Positions 45,361 to 56,733 of a DNA stretch of 64,000 nucleotides are shown piece by piece (the first letter of the stretch is position 1; the number at the start of each line of letters is the position of its first letter). Made by a program: the position numbers and the translations under genes. The notes below the pieces were generated by a model that was not told the origin of the DNA, ran no database searches, and was given only the letters and a program-made list of their open reading frames with translations. The DNA is from Betaproteobacteria bacterium (lineage in GTDB: Bacteria; Pseudomonadota; Gammaproteobacteria; Burkholderiales; Usitatibacteraceae). Location of the stretch: assembly GCA_016711875.1 (NCBI GenBank), contig JADJSD010000003.1, positions 558,001-622,000 on the forward strand. The letters are read 5' to 3'.

Positions 45361-45392
45361 AAAAGCCCCGGATGCCGTGAGGCACCCGGGGC
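45361..45392 (-). terminator. Rho-independent terminator of clpB
   Basis: Read on the minus strand, a G/C stem GCCCCGG-GTGCC / GGCAT-CCGGGGC with a short loop (CTCA/GTGA) is followed by four T residues (45364-45361), the pattern of an intrinsic terminator located about 37 bases after the clpB stop. On the plus strand no T-tract follows, so it does not clearly terminate the convergent YbhB gene. Confidence 0.75.
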
Positions 45393-45428
45393 TCGCCCGA
45401 TACGAGCCGCCCGCAGGCAGCGCCGAGA

Positions 45429-48032
<2,604 letters not shown>

Positions 48033-48097
48033 CGGTGGTATCCTTTTCCTAGCGATTTCGTCGGGAATTCGCGCCGAAAATCGATCGATTACCTCCC

Positions 48098-48125
48098 AGA
48101 TGGGGCTTTCCGGCCCCGTTTCAAG
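48098..48125 (-). promoter_or_regulatory. Sigma-32 (heat-shock) promoter of clpB
   Basis: On the minus strand, CTTGAAA (48125-48119), a 13-base spacer and CCCCATCT (48105-48098) match the E. coli sigma-32 consensus CTTGAAA-N13-15-CCCCATNT at every specified position. It lies about 65 bases upstream of the clpB start and within the divergent intergenic gap to nadC, its -35 ending 13 bases before the nadC ATG. Confidence 0.85.
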
Positions 48126-48138
48126 GCACTTTCCCACC

Positions 48139-48990
48139 ATGTCCGACCTCTTCCACGAACTCGAGGAAACCGTCACCACCGACGTCCGCCGTGCCCTGGC
48201 CGAGGACGTCGGCGCCGGCGACCTCACCGCCGCCCTCCTGCCCGCCGGCAAGGTGGCGAAAGCGCGGCTCATCACGCGTCAGGATGCCGTGCTGTGCGGA
48301 ACCGAATGGTTCGAGCGCACCGTCGAGCTGCTCGACCCCGAGGCCGAGATCTACTGGCACCACAAGGACGGCGACGACATCGTGGCCGGCTCCAACGTGT
48401 GCGAGGTCGAAGGCGACGCCCGGGCCCTGCTCACCGCGGAGCGCACCGCGATCAATTTCCTCCAGACCCTCTCGGCCGTGGCCACGCGCACGCGCGCCTA
48501 CGTGAAGCGCGTCGAGGGAACGAAGGCGAAGATCCTCGACACCCGCAAGACCCTGCCCGGCCTGCGCATCGCGCAGAAGTACGCCGTGCGCGCCGGCGGC
48601 GGCGTGAACCACCGCGTGGGCCTTTACGACGGCATCCTGCTCAAGGAAAACCACCTCGCGGCCGCGGGTGGCGTGGGGCCGGCCGTCCAGGCGGCGCTCA
48701 AGGCCGCGAAGCCCGGCGTCATGGTGCAGGTGGAGGTGGAGACCCTCGAGCAGTTGCGCGAAGCGCTCGCCGCCGGGGCGAAGCTCGTCCTGCTGGACAA
48801 TTTCACCCTGCCGAAGATGCGCGAGGCCGTGGCCTTTGCCGCGGGCCGCGCGGAACTCGAGGCTTCCGGCGGGGTCGATTTCGCGACGGTGCGCGAGATC
48901 GCGGAGACGGGCGTGGATCGCATCTCCATCGGCTCGCTCACCAAGGACATCCAGGCCGTCGACCTTTCCCTTCGTTTCCTCCATCACTGA
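48139..48990 (+). CDS. nadC: Nicotinate-nucleotide pyrophosphorylase (quinolinate phosphoribosyltransferase)
   Basis: A 283-residue QPRTase, which makes nicotinate mononucleotide from quinolinate and PRPP in de novo NAD synthesis. Seen are ILDTRKTLPGLR, the substrate-binding GGGVNHRVGLYD and LLKENH, and LDNFTLPKM and ISIGSLTKDIQAVDLSLRF near the C-terminus. The length is typical. It is divergent from clpB; the mlaA gene follows after three bases. Regulation by heat is possible on the minus side only. Confidence 0.97.
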   Translation: MSDLFHELEETVTTDVRRALAEDVGAGDLTAALLPAGKVAKARLITRQDAVLCGTEWFERTVELLDPEAEIYWHHKDGDDIVAGSNVCEVEGDARALLTAERTAINFLQTLSAVATRTRAYVKRVEGTKAKILDTRKTLPGLRIAQKYAVRAGGGVNHRVGLYDGILLKENHLAAAGGVGPAVQAALKAAKPGVMVQVEVETLEQLREALAAGAKLVLLDNFTLPKMREAVAFAAGRAELEASGGVDFATVREIAETGVDRISIGSLTKDIQAVDLSLRFLHH

Positions 48991-48993
48991 CCG

Positions 48994-49695
48994 ATGACCC
49001 GCGCCCTCCTCGCCACGCTCGCCCTCGCCGCCGCCTCCGGCTGCGCCACCGTTTCCGGCCCGCCCAACCCGAAGGATCCGTGGGAAGGCTACAACCGCTC
49101 GATGTTCGAGGTGAACGACACCGCGGACAAGTACGTCCTCAAGCCCATCGCCCAGGGTTACGACAAGGTGACGCCGGGCTTCGTCCAGCAGGGCGTGAGC
49201 AACTTCTTCGACAACATCCAGGACCTCTCCACCGGCCTCAACAACATGCTGCAGGGCAAGTTCGCCAGCGGCGCCGGCGACCTCGGCCGCCTCGTGGTCA
49301 ACTCCACGATCGGCATCCTGGGCCTGTGGGACGTCGCGACGCCCATGGGCCTCGAGAAGCACAACGAGGATTTCGGCCAGACCCTGGGCTGGTGGGGCGT
49401 GCCCTCCGGCCCGTACTTCATCATCCCGCTCTTCGGCCCCTCCACGGCGCGCGACGCCCCTTCGCGCTACGTGGATCCGAGCTTCGCGTACAACCGGCAC
49501 ATCGGGGACGTCGCCTCGCGCAACTCCCTCTACGGCCTGGACATCGTCCGCACGCGCGCCGGCCTGCTCAAGGCCGAGAAGGTCCTGGACGAAGCCGCGC
49601 TCGACAAGTACAGCTTCACCCGCGACGCGTGGCTGCAGCGGCGCCGCAACATGGTCTTCGACGGGCGCCCGCCGAAGGACCCGGACGACGAGTAG
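48994..49695 (+). CDS. mlaA: MlaA family outer-membrane lipoprotein
   Basis: A 233-residue MlaA (VacJ) protein. The lipobox ends at Cys17 (LAAASGC), then the family start DPWEGYNRSMFEVNDTADKY. LLGWWGVPSGPYFIIPLFGPST and RDAPSRYVD are the MlaA signature. MlaA forms the outer-membrane pore that removes mislocalised phospholipids and passes them to MlaC. No other mla genes are nearby. It is three bases downstream of nadC. Confidence 0.95.
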   Translation: MTRALLATLALAAASGCATVSGPPNPKDPWEGYNRSMFEVNDTADKYVLKPIAQGYDKVTPGFVQQGVSNFFDNIQDLSTGLNNMLQGKFASGAGDLGRLVVNSTIGILGLWDVATPMGLEKHNEDFGQTLGWWGVPSGPYFIIPLFGPSTARDAPSRYVDPSFAYNRHIGDVASRNSLYGLDIVRTRAGLLKAEKVLDEAALDKYSFTRDAWLQRRRNMVFDGRPPKDPDDE

Positions 49696-49767
49696 CCGCC
49701 CGCTTTCCCGGAGAAATTCGGTCGCGGCCTTGGAATGACGGCCGCTGGCGGCGTGTTTACCCGGTGT

Positions 49768-49784
49768 GCGGGCGTTTCGCCCGC
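49768..49784 (+). promoter_or_regulatory. Short hairpin just upstream of the secreted protein gene
   Basis: GCGGGCG-TTT-CGCCCGC, a seven-base stem, lies 20 bases before the ATG at 49804, and outer GGTG/CACC bases could lengthen it. It is just ahead of the likely Shine-Dalgarno GGAGG. It could be a weak terminator of mlaA (no T-tract is seen) or a 5'-UTR structure. The role is unclear. Confidence 0.25.
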
Positions 49785-49803
49785 CTCACCCGTGGAGGCT
49801 TCC

Positions 49804-50742
49804 ATGCGCCCCGCCCTCGTCCGCATCCGCCGGGATTTCCTCCGGCTTGTCCTCGCGGCCGCCGCCACCCTCGCCCTGCCCGCCCACGCCGCCTTCCACC
49901 TCTGGACGATCAGCGAGGCGTTCTCCAACGCCGACGGGACCATCCAGTACGTCGAGTTCCAGGCGCTCGCCGGCGGCCAGCAGTTCCTGGCCGGGCACAC
50001 GCTCACGGCGAGTGGCGGCGCGAGCCCCACCCGCACCCTCTCGTTCGCGACCGACCTTCCCGGCGACACCACCGGCAAGCGCTTCGTGGTGGGCACGCCC
50101 GGCTTCGCGGCGGCGGCCGGCATCACCCCGGACTACACCATCCCCGCGGGCTTCCTGAACGTGGGCGGCGGCTCGATCAACTTCGCCGAAAGCTCGGACA
50201 CGTGGACTTACGGCGCCCTGCCCACGGACGGACGGAGCGCCCTGCTGCGAAGCGGCAGCACGGCCGCCTCCTCGCCCACCAACTTCGCCGGACAGACGGG
50301 CGCAATCAACATCGCCCCGGTCTCCTCGGGCCCCGACGTGAACGTGCAGGGCCTGTGGTGGCGCTCGCCCGCCAACAGCGAGTCGGGCTGGGGCATGGCG
50401 CTCACGCAGCAGGGCCCGGCCAACAATTCGATCCTCTTCGTGGCCTGGTACACCTACGACACGAACGGCAACCCCCTGTGGCTCGTCATCACCCGCGGCG
50501 AACGCGTGGCGGCCAACACGTGGACGGGCGCCATCTTCCAGACCAAGGGGCCGGCCTTCAGTGCGGTGCCGTGGGATCCGGCGCAGGTCACCGCGACACA
50601 GGTGGGCACCGGGACGCTCCGCTTCACCGACGCCAACAACGGCACCTTTGCCTACAATGTGAACGGCGTGTCGCAGACGAAGGACATCACGCGCCAGATC
50701 TACGCGACGCCCGCCGGCACCTGCACCATTCCCGCCAATTAG
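49804..50742 (+). CDS. Secreted protein with WWxxPxxSESGWG repeat-type domain
   Basis: A 312-residue exported protein with a signal peptide (FLRLVLAAAATLALPAHA). The first half (about 30-165) looks like a lamin-tail-like domain (FHLWTISEAFSNADGTIQYV). The second half is a domain common in some betaproteobacteria: GLWWRSPANSESGWGMALTQ, then ILFVAWYTYDTNGNPLWLV, and the end FTDANNGTFAYNVNGVSQTK. Function is unknown. The start at 49804 is chosen for the signal peptide; a longer frame upstream is not coding. The stop is adjacent to the next ATG with no gap. Confidence 0.7.
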   Translation: MRPALVRIRRDFLRLVLAAAATLALPAHAAFHLWTISEAFSNADGTIQYVEFQALAGGQQFLAGHTLTASGGASPTRTLSFATDLPGDTTGKRFVVGTPGFAAAAGITPDYTIPAGFLNVGGGSINFAESSDTWTYGALPTDGRSALLRSGSTAASSPTNFAGQTGAINIAPVSSGPDVNVQGLWWRSPANSESGWGMALTQQGPANNSILFVAWYTYDTNGNPLWLVITRGERVAANTWTGAIFQTKGPAFSAVPWDPAQVTATQVGTGTLRFTDANNGTFAYNVNGVSQTKDITRQIYATPAGTCTIPAN

Positions 50743-50967
50743 ATGACCCTCGGGTACAAGCTCCTCCTGGTCTTCATCGCCTTCCTCACGGTGCTCAGCG
50801 TCGTGATCGCGATGGCGTTCCGCGAAAGGAAGCGCGCGCGCGAGATTCCCGAGGGCGATCTCGCGGCGCAGCAGGCCGCGGACGGGCGGGTGCTCCTCAC
50901 GGTGTTCTCCGCCATCATCGGCGGCATGTTCCTCACCCTGCTCACCGCCTGGCTCGTCTTCTTCTAG
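50743..50967 (+). CDS. Small two-helix membrane protein
   Basis: A 74-residue protein with two transmembrane helices (LLLVFIAFLTVLSVVIAMAF and FSAIIGGMFLTLLTAWLVFF), separated by a charged loop RERKRAREIPEGDLA. The family is unknown. It starts right after the stop of the secreted protein gene and ends in a CTAG shared with the convergent exosortase-partner gene. Confidence 0.6.
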   Translation: MTLGYKLLLVFIAFLTVLSVVIAMAFRERKRAREIPEGDLAAQQAADGRVLLTVFSAIIGGMFLTLLTAWLVFF

Positions 50968-51539
50968 GCGGGCCCGCGTGTCACGCGGGGGTTCAGCGCG
51001 ATCCAGGCCGCCACCGGCCCGAGCGTGGGCAGGAGGAGCGATCCCGCCTGGTAGCCGAGAGCGATGCCTTCGCGCAGGGCCGGCGGCCACGCGAGCGCGG
51101 GACCGAGCGCCGCTACCGACGCCAGTTGTCTCAGCGCATCGAAGGCGATGCTCCACGCAGGCAGGGCGACCAGCACGGCCACGCCGAGCGCGACGGCCCG
51201 CGGGTTCCACGGGCGCCCGAGCGCGAGCGAGAGCGCGAGGAAGAGCGCGATCCCGAAAGTGAAGGTGCGCGTCTTCACCTCGACGCCGACGTCGAGGCTC
51301 TCGACCTCCGCGATGCCGGGGCGGTAAGGCGGCACGATCCGCGCTTCGAAGGTGGCCACGCCATCGGCCAGGGCGACCGAGCGAACCTCGACGCCAGCGA
51401 GGCCGAGTGCGGGAGCCGCGATCCGTGCCGGCACCCACGCGAGGGCGGCCGAGGCGAAGTACCAGGCCGCCAGCGTGATCGGCAGCCAGGCGAGCGCGCG
51501 CAGGGCGAGTCCGAATACCTCGCGCCGGGGCGAGCGCAT
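50964..51539 (-). CDS. Exosortase H-associated membrane protein
   Basis: A 191-residue membrane protein with hydrophobic helices at about residues 8-30 (LALRALAWLPITLAAWYFAS), 95-110 (IALFLALSLALGRPW) and further ones towards the C-terminus, and an extracytoplasmic strand region after the first helix (VALADGVATFEARIVPPYR). Its position one base after the xrtH stop and its layout match the membrane protein that routinely accompanies XrtH. The molecular role is unknown. It ends the operon, sharing CTAG with the convergent small membrane gene. Confidence 0.8.
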   Translation of the reverse strand: MRSPRREVFGLALRALAWLPITLAAWYFASAALAWVPARIAAPALGLAGVEVRSVALADGVATFEARIVPPYRPGIAEVESLDVGVEVKTRTFTFGIALFLALSLALGRPWNPRAVALGVAVLVALPAWSIAFDALRQLASVAALGPALAWPPALREGIALGYQAGSLLLPTLGPVAAWIALNPRVTRGPA

Positions 51540-51540
51540 T

Positions 51541-52059
51541 TCAGGCCGCCGCGCTCGCGGGGGGTGAGCCGCCAACCGCCGGGCCGGGCGAATCCACGTG
51601 CCGGATCCAGAGCAGCCAGACGATCACGGCATCCAGCATGATGAGCGCCTGCCAAGCGTAGAGGTGGGCCCACTCGAACCAGTCGCGGTTCCACTGGCCG
51701 AGGTAGAAAAGACTCACGACCCGGGCGAGGTTGAGTGCCTGGATGGCGAGCGCCCCGATCGCGATGCCGGCGGCTCGCTGGCGCCAGGAGGCGGGGTACG
51801 CGAGCATTCCCGCCACCAGCACGAGCATCGCCTCGATGCCGTTGCAGCCCGCCTGGATTTCCACCGCGAATCCGCTCTTCCGGCTGTAGAGCACGACCCC
51901 CTTGGCCGCCGCGTCGCCGTCGAAGGCTTGGACCAGGCCCGCGCTCGCGGAGGCGACGAACGCCGTCCACGGCTTCACCAGCGCCTGGCCGGGCGGCGTG
52001 AGCTCGAAGGCGAAGAGCGCGACGAGGACGAGGACGAACTTGAGGGCGAAATGGCGCAA
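51541..52059 (-). CDS. xrtH: Exosortase H (IPTLxxWG-CTERM sorting type)
   Basis: A 172-residue membrane transpeptidase-like protein. The exosortase catalytic set is seen: Cys72 in EIQAGCNGIEAML, Arg113 in ALNLARVVSL and His132 in FEWAHLYAWQAL, between four or more helices. Its short length and the partner membrane protein next door match XrtH, which processes proteins with a C-terminal IPTL-type sorting signal for export to the surface. No such target is seen in this window. The TTG start at 52059 is the only reasonable one; it begins just five bases after the thrC stop. Confidence 0.85.
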   Translation of the reverse strand: MRHFALKFVLVLVALFAFELTPPGQALVKPWTAFVASASAGLVQAFDGDAAAKGVVLYSRKSGFAVEIQAGCNGIEAMLVLVAGMLAYPASWRQRAAGIAIGALAIQALNLARVVSLFYLGQWNRDWFEWAHLYAWQALIMLDAVIVWLLWIRHVDSPGPAVGGSPPASAAA

Positions 52060-52064
52060 CGCGA

Positions 52065-53474
52065 TCAGGCCCGCGCCGCCAGGTACTCCTTCAGCGCGGG
52101 CACGTCGGTGCCGATGACGTCGCAGCGCTGCGGCCGGTCCTCGATGCCCTCGTAGCCGGCAGGCCGCGGCGGACGCTCCCCGAGCGCCTCGACGATCGTC
52201 GCCTCGAACTTGGCCGGCAGTGCCGTTTCGATGCAGATCATGGGCGTGCCGCGCTCGCGGATGCGGTTGCCTATCTTCACGCCGTCGGCGGTATGGGGGT
52301 CGATCACCATCCCGTAGTCCTTCTTCACCTGGCGGATGGTGGCGATGCGGTCCTCGTGGAGGCTCCGGCCCGAGGCGAAACCCGAATCCTCCTCGATCTT
52401 CTCCCAGGCCTTGTCCGTCGACAGGTCGAAGCCGCCCTTCTCGTCCACCTGCTTCCAGAGCCAGGCGACCTTCTCGCCGTCCTGGTCGACCATGTCCCAG
52501 ATGAAGCGCTCGAAGTTGGAGGCCTTCGAGATGTCCATGGAGGGACTCGAGGTGGCGTGCGTCTCGGCGGTCTTGCGGGGCCGGTAACGACCGGTCCGGA
52601 AGAACTCGTCGAGCACGTCGTTCTCGTTGGTGGCGAGCACCAGCCGTTTGATGGGCAGGCCCATGCGCTTGGCCACGTGCCCGGCGAAGATGTTGCCGAA
52701 GTTGCCCGAGGGAACGGCGAAGCTCGCCGGCTCGTCGTTCGAGCGCGTCGCCGCGAAGTAGCCCTTGAAGTAGTAGACGACCTGCGCCACCACGCGCGCC
52801 CAGTTGATGGAGTTCACCGCGCCCAGGCGGTGCCGCTCCTTGAACCCGGCGTCCGCGTTCACGGCCTTCACCATGTCCTGGCAGTCGTCGAAGACGCCCT
52901 TCACGGCGAGGTTGAAAATGTTGGGTTCGTCGAGGCCGTACATCTGCGCGCGCTGGAAGGGGCTCATGCGGCCGTGCGGCGAGAGCATGAAGACCTTCAC
53001 GCGGCGCTTGCCCTTCAACGCATGCTCGGCCGAGGAGCCGGTGTCGCCGCTCGTCGCGCCCAGGATGTTGATTTCGCGCCCCTGCTTCTCCAGCACGTGC
53101 TCGAAGAGGTTCCCGAGCATCTGCATCGCGATGTCCTTGAACGCGAGCGTGGGGCCGTTGGAGCAGGCGAGCAGGTGGAAGTTGTCCTCGAGCGTCCTGA
53201 GCGGGGTGATTTCCGGCGTGCCGAAGACTTCCGCCGTGTAGGTGCGCTCGGCGATCGCCTTGAGCTCGCCGCCGGGAAAATCGTCGGCGAAGAAGCGCAT
53301 CACCTCGAAGGCGAGGCGCGGGTACGGCAGGTCGCGCATCGCATCGAGCTTGGGGCGCGTGATGCGCGGCCACTGCTCCGGCACGGCGAGGCCCCCGTCG
53401 GCCGCGAGGCCCTCGAGCAGGATGTCGGTGAAGCTCTGGTTGGCGGCCCGGCCGCGCGTGCTCACGTATTTCAT
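52065..53474 (-). CDS. thrC: Threonine synthase
   Basis: A 469-residue PLP enzyme, which converts phosphohomoserine to threonine. The start MKYVSTRGRAANQSFTDIL is the fungal/proteobacterial long-form start; the PLP-Lys is in NGPTLAFKDIAMQML, and the phosphate-binding loop LGATSGDTGSSAEHAL follows. The C-terminal ASSPSMDISKASNFERF is typical. No separate thrB (homoserine kinase) is seen in the window. It is downstream of hom but separated from it by two esterase-like genes. Confidence 0.97.
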   Translation of the reverse strand: MKYVSTRGRAANQSFTDILLEGLAADGGLAVPEQWPRITRPKLDAMRDLPYPRLAFEVMRFFADDFPGGELKAIAERTYTAEVFGTPEITPLRTLEDNFHLLACSNGPTLAFKDIAMQMLGNLFEHVLEKQGREINILGATSGDTGSSAEHALKGKRRVKVFMLSPHGRMSPFQRAQMYGLDEPNIFNLAVKGVFDDCQDMVKAVNADAGFKERHRLGAVNSINWARVVAQVVYYFKGYFAATRSNDEPASFAVPSGNFGNIFAGHVAKRMGLPIKRLVLATNENDVLDEFFRTGRYRPRKTAETHATSSPSMDISKASNFERFIWDMVDQDGEKVAWLWKQVDEKGGFDLSTDKAWEKIEEDSGFASGRSLHEDRIATIRQVKKDYGMVIDPHTADGVKIGNRIRERGTPMICIETALPAKFEATIVEALGERPPRPAGYEGIEDRPQRCDVIGTDVPALKEYLAARA

Positions 53475-53493
53475 GGTTTCATTTTCGCGCAAA

Positions 53494-54561
53494 TCAGCTG
53501 CGGTCGAGGAAGCGTTCGTCGCACTCGGCGTCGAGCGCGGCGGCGAAGGCGGCGGCCGGGTCGGCGCCCGCCAGGGATGGGGGTGCGGAGGCCGCTCGCG
53601 GCGCGCCGGCGAGATCGGACAGGCGCGAGGCCATGAAGGCGGCCATCACCGCCTCCACGCCGGCGGCCGAGACTTCGCGCAGGCCCTCGGCCCAGAAGCG
53701 GCCCCTTGCCCACGCGCCGGTGATGATCTCGAAGGACGGGAAGTAGTCGACGTGCGCGTGGTGGCTGACGAGTTCATCCGCGGCCGCCCGCAGGACGGCC
53801 TTGGAGGCGGCGGTCGAGACCATCACGCTGCGCGGCTCGGCCGTGGCGGCCAGGCCCACGGGCGAGACCGTGAGGAGGATCCGGGCCCCCGTATTGCGCG
53901 CCGCGACGAGCGCGATGACTCGCTCGAGGTCGGCCACGACGTCGGCCGCGCGCGCGTTGGTGAAGCGATGGAGCGCCGGATCGAAGGTGCCGGCCACCGC
54001 GCCCGGCACGATCGGGTAGGCATAGCCGCCCGGCACGTTCTCCCAGGTCTCCGTGAGGCCGAGCGTGAAGACGAAGACGTCCATCGACTCGACGAGGCGA
54101 CGCACGGCGGTGAGGTGGTAGTCGCGGTCGGCGAGCGCGTGCGCCCGGCTCGCGAACCCGGCCGGCACCGCGCGCGGGCGCAGCTGGTCCACCCAGCGGC
54201 CGTCCTCCCGGAGGACGAAATCGCGCACCGGGTCGCGCTCGCCGAGCGCCTGCTCGAGGAGTTCGCGCAGGTGCCGCGCGGTGTAGATGTTGCCGAAGCG
54301 CGCCGGGAAGGCGCCGTAGCCCAGGTCCCGGTCGGGCGGCTCGAGCGGATGGCGCGCCTCGACGGCGAGCACGTGGCCGCCCCGCGCCGCGAGCTCGCGG
54401 GCGAAATGCTGCGCGAAGCAGGAGCCGGCCGGGGCGAACCGGGTGTCCTTCGCGAAGACGAACTTGCGGCCGCTGTCGAACGCGACCGCCGCCGCATCGG
54501 CGCCGGCCGCCGAAGCCTTCCAGTACCGCTCGCGGGGTAGCCCGTCGTAGGGCGTCGTCAT
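53494..54561 (-). CDS. GSCFA-family protein
   Basis: A 355-residue protein with the family-defining GSCFA motif (FAPAGSCFAQHFARELAARG, about residues 45-65) and the second conserved block FTLGLTETWENVPGGYAYPI. GSCFA proteins are SGNH-like hydrolases found in capsule and polysaccharide clusters and are thought to act as esterases on surface carbohydrates; the exact reaction is unknown. It lacks a signal peptide. Its ATG overlaps the stop of the upstream SGNH-like gene (ATGA). It is 19 bases before thrC. Confidence 0.92.
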   Translation of the reverse strand: MTTPYDGLPRERYWKASAAGADAAAVAFDSGRKFVFAKDTRFAPAGSCFAQHFARELAARGGHVLAVEARHPLEPPDRDLGYGAFPARFGNIYTARHLRELLEQALGERDPVRDFVLREDGRWVDQLRPRAVPAGFASRAHALADRDYHLTAVRRLVESMDVFVFTLGLTETWENVPGGYAYPIVPGAVAGTFDPALHRFTNARAADVVADLERVIALVAARNTGARILLTVSPVGLAATAEPRSVMVSTAASKAVLRAAADELVSHHAHVDYFPSFEIITGAWARGRFWAEGLREVSAAGVEAVMAAFMASRLSDLAGAPRAASAPPSLAGADPAAAFAAALDAECDERFLDRS

Positions 54562-55418
54562 GGGCGCCGCCCCGCGATCCAGTCCTCGATGGCGACGGCC
54601 AGCCGTTCGCCATAGCGCCGGTTGCCGTGCGTGAGCCCCTCGGCGAAATCCTCGCGAAGCAGGCCGTCCGCGTTGAGGGACTCAGCCGGCGGAAAGATCG
54701 TTTCGCAACCGATGGCGGCAAGCCGTTCGGCGAGGACGCGCGCGTAGCAGCGATACCACTTGAGGCGAAGCGACTCGGGCACGAACCCGAATTCCCGGAT
54801 GACATCGCCCAGCACTTCCCGGTACGGCGCCCCTTCCGCGTTCTCGCGCGGCGGGGGCGGGAGCACGTGCGCCACCGGCGCCCCCGTCACCTCGCGCACG
54901 ACCACGAGGGGCTGGACCACCATCTCGGCCCAGGGCGTGACGAAGCGCCGGATGATGGCCTCGTCGATCAGCGGCACGCCGGCGATCACGCCGGGCAGGT
55001 CCGGATCGAGGAAGTCGTAGGGGGGGAAGCGCGCGAGCATCGTGAGGGCGTGGTCGTTGCCGCGAATCACGGAGACGACGGGCGTGGTGCCCCGCCAGCC
55101 CGCCATCACCTCCCGGAAGGTGGGGTGCACTTGCACGTCGTAGGCGCCGCCGTTTTGCGGCGTGAGCCGAACGAGGTCGCCCAGGTCGCCGCCGGTGGGC
55201 ATCACCCAGGCGTCGATGGCGCCGAGCGCCGAGCCGGGGCGTGTCACCGCCACGTCGAAGGGGCGCGCCGGCAGGGTGCCGTTGAACCAGCCCTGGAACG
55301 TCTCGCCGAAGCGCGGGTCGCGCGGGCCGCCCAGCGTCACCCGCGATCGCCAGTCCGTGGCGGCATCCAGGAACGCGACGCCGTGGCTGTGCGCGAGCAG
55401 GTGGAAGGCGGGGCCCAC
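54558..55418 (-). CDS. SGNH-like hydrolase paired with GSCFA
   Basis: A 286-residue protein with SGNH-like features at both ends: the N-terminal AFHLLAHSHGVAFLDAA, where the Ser sits in an H-S-H block, and near the C-terminus FAEGLTHGNRRYGERLA, an Asp/His-type block close to THGN. The central part (TTPVVSVIRGNDHALTML) has the Asn-His block. The family is not precisely known to me. The GTG start at 55418 is four bases after the hom stop, and the gene overlaps the GSCFA gene by four bases. The two are a clear pair. Confidence 0.7.
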   Translation of the reverse strand: MGPAFHLLAHSHGVAFLDAATDWRSRVTLGGPRDPRFGETFQGWFNGTLPARPFDVAVTRPGSALGAIDAWVMPTGGDLGDLVRLTPQNGGAYDVQVHPTFREVMAGWRGTTPVVSVIRGNDHALTMLARFPPYDFLDPDLPGVIAGVPLIDEAIIRRFVTPWAEMVVQPLVVVREVTGAPVAHVLPPPPRENAEGAPYREVLGDVIREFGFVPESLRLKWYRCYARVLAERLAAIGCETIFPPAESLNADGLLREDFAEGLTHGNRRYGERLAVAIEDWIAGRRP

Positions 55419-55422
55419 GGGA

Positions 55423-56733
55423 CTAGAGCAGCTCCTCGAGGCGGATGCGGACCACCGGCACGGGAATCGTCGCGAGCGCCTCGATGCGCCGGATGGCTGC
55501 GTTGATGTGGCGCTCCTGCGTGACGTGCGTGAGGATCACGACGTCCACCTGGTCCTCGCCCTCGGCCGCCTCCTTCTGGAAGATGGCGTCGATGGAGATC
55601 GAGAGGTCCGCGCAGATGCGCGTCACGTCGGCCAGCACGCCCGGGCGGTCGAGGGCATGCAGGCGCAAGTAGTAGGCCGTCTCGACGTCGTCCATCGGCA
55701 GGATCGGCGTGTCCGAAAGACGGTCGGGCCGGAAGGCGAGGTGCGGCACGCGGTGCTCCGGATCGGCCGTCGCCATGCGCGTCACGTCGACGAGGTCCGC
55801 CACGACCGCGCTCGCGGTGGCCTCCGCCCCGGCCCCCCGCCCGTAGTAGAGCGTGGGCCCGACCGCGTCGCCTTTCACGAGGATGGCGTTCATCACGCCC
55901 TCGACGTTGGCGATGAGCCGGCGCGCGGGGACGAGCGTGGGATGCACGCGCAGCTCGATGCCGATGGGCGTGCGCCGCGAGATGCCCAGCAGCTTGATGC
56001 GGTAGCCCAGTCCCTCGGCGTAGCGGATGTCGGCAGCCGTCAGCTTGCCGATGCCCTCCACGTAGGCCTTGTCGTGCTGCATCGGGATGCCGAAGGCGAT
56101 GGCCGAGAGAATGGTGAGCTTGTGCGAGGCGTCGATGCCGTCGATGTCGAAGGACGGATCGGCCTCCGCGTAGCCCAGCCGCTGCGCCTCCGCGAGCACC
56201 GTGTCGAAGGGAAGGCCCTTGTCGCGCATCTCGGAGAGGATGTAGTTGCAGGTGCCGTTGATGATGCCGGCCACCCATTCGATGCGGTTCGCCGAGAGGC
56301 CCTCGCGGATCGCCTTGATGATGGGCACGCCGCCCGCCACCGCCGCCTCGAAGGCGACCATCACGCCCTTCTGGTGCGCCAGGCGGAAGATCTCGTTGCC
56401 GTGCTTGGCGAGGAGCGCCTTGTTGGCGGTGACGACGTGCTTGCCGCCTTCGATGGCGGTGCGCACCAGGTCGTACGCACGCGTCTCGCCGCCGATGAGC
56501 TCGACGACGATGTCGACCTCGGGATGCGTCACCACCTTCATCGGGTCCGCCACGAGCTCGATGCCCTCGAGGCTCACCGAGCGGGGCTTGGCGAGATCCT
56601 TGGCCGAGGCCATGCGCACGACGATGTCGCGACCGGCGCGGCGCGCGATCTCCTCGCGGTTGCGGCGCAGCACCTCGACGGTGCCGCCGCCCACGGTACC
56701 CAGGCCGACGAGGCCCACGCGGATCGGTTTCAT
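55423..56733 (-). CDS. hom: Homoserine dehydrogenase
   Basis: A 436-residue homoserine dehydrogenase, reducing aspartate semialdehyde to homoserine. The NAD(P) loop GLVGLGTVGGGTVEVL is at the start; KALLAKHG with the catalytic Lys region, and the substrate Asp motif IDGIDASHKLTILSAIAFG follow. The C-terminus is an ACT domain (RPGVLADVTRICADLSISID) that senses threonine, the usual feedback control. It overlaps the upstream GNAT gene by four bases. Confidence 0.97.
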   Translation of the reverse strand: MKPIRVGLVGLGTVGGGTVEVLRRNREEIARRAGRDIVVRMASAKDLAKPRSVSLEGIELVADPMKVVTHPEVDIVVELIGGETRAYDLVRTAIEGGKHVVTANKALLAKHGNEIFRLAHQKGVMVAFEAAVAGGVPIIKAIREGLSANRIEWVAGIINGTCNYILSEMRDKGLPFDTVLAEAQRLGYAEADPSFDIDGIDASHKLTILSAIAFGIPMQHDKAYVEGIGKLTAADIRYAEGLGYRIKLLGISRRTPIGIELRVHPTLVPARRLIANVEGVMNAILVKGDAVGPTLYYGRGAGAEATASAVVADLVDVTRMATADPEHRVPHLAFRPDRLSDTPILPMDDVETAYYLRLHALDRPGVLADVTRICADLSISIDAIFQKEAAEGEDQVDVVILTHVTQERHINAAIRRIEALATIPVPVVRIRLEELL

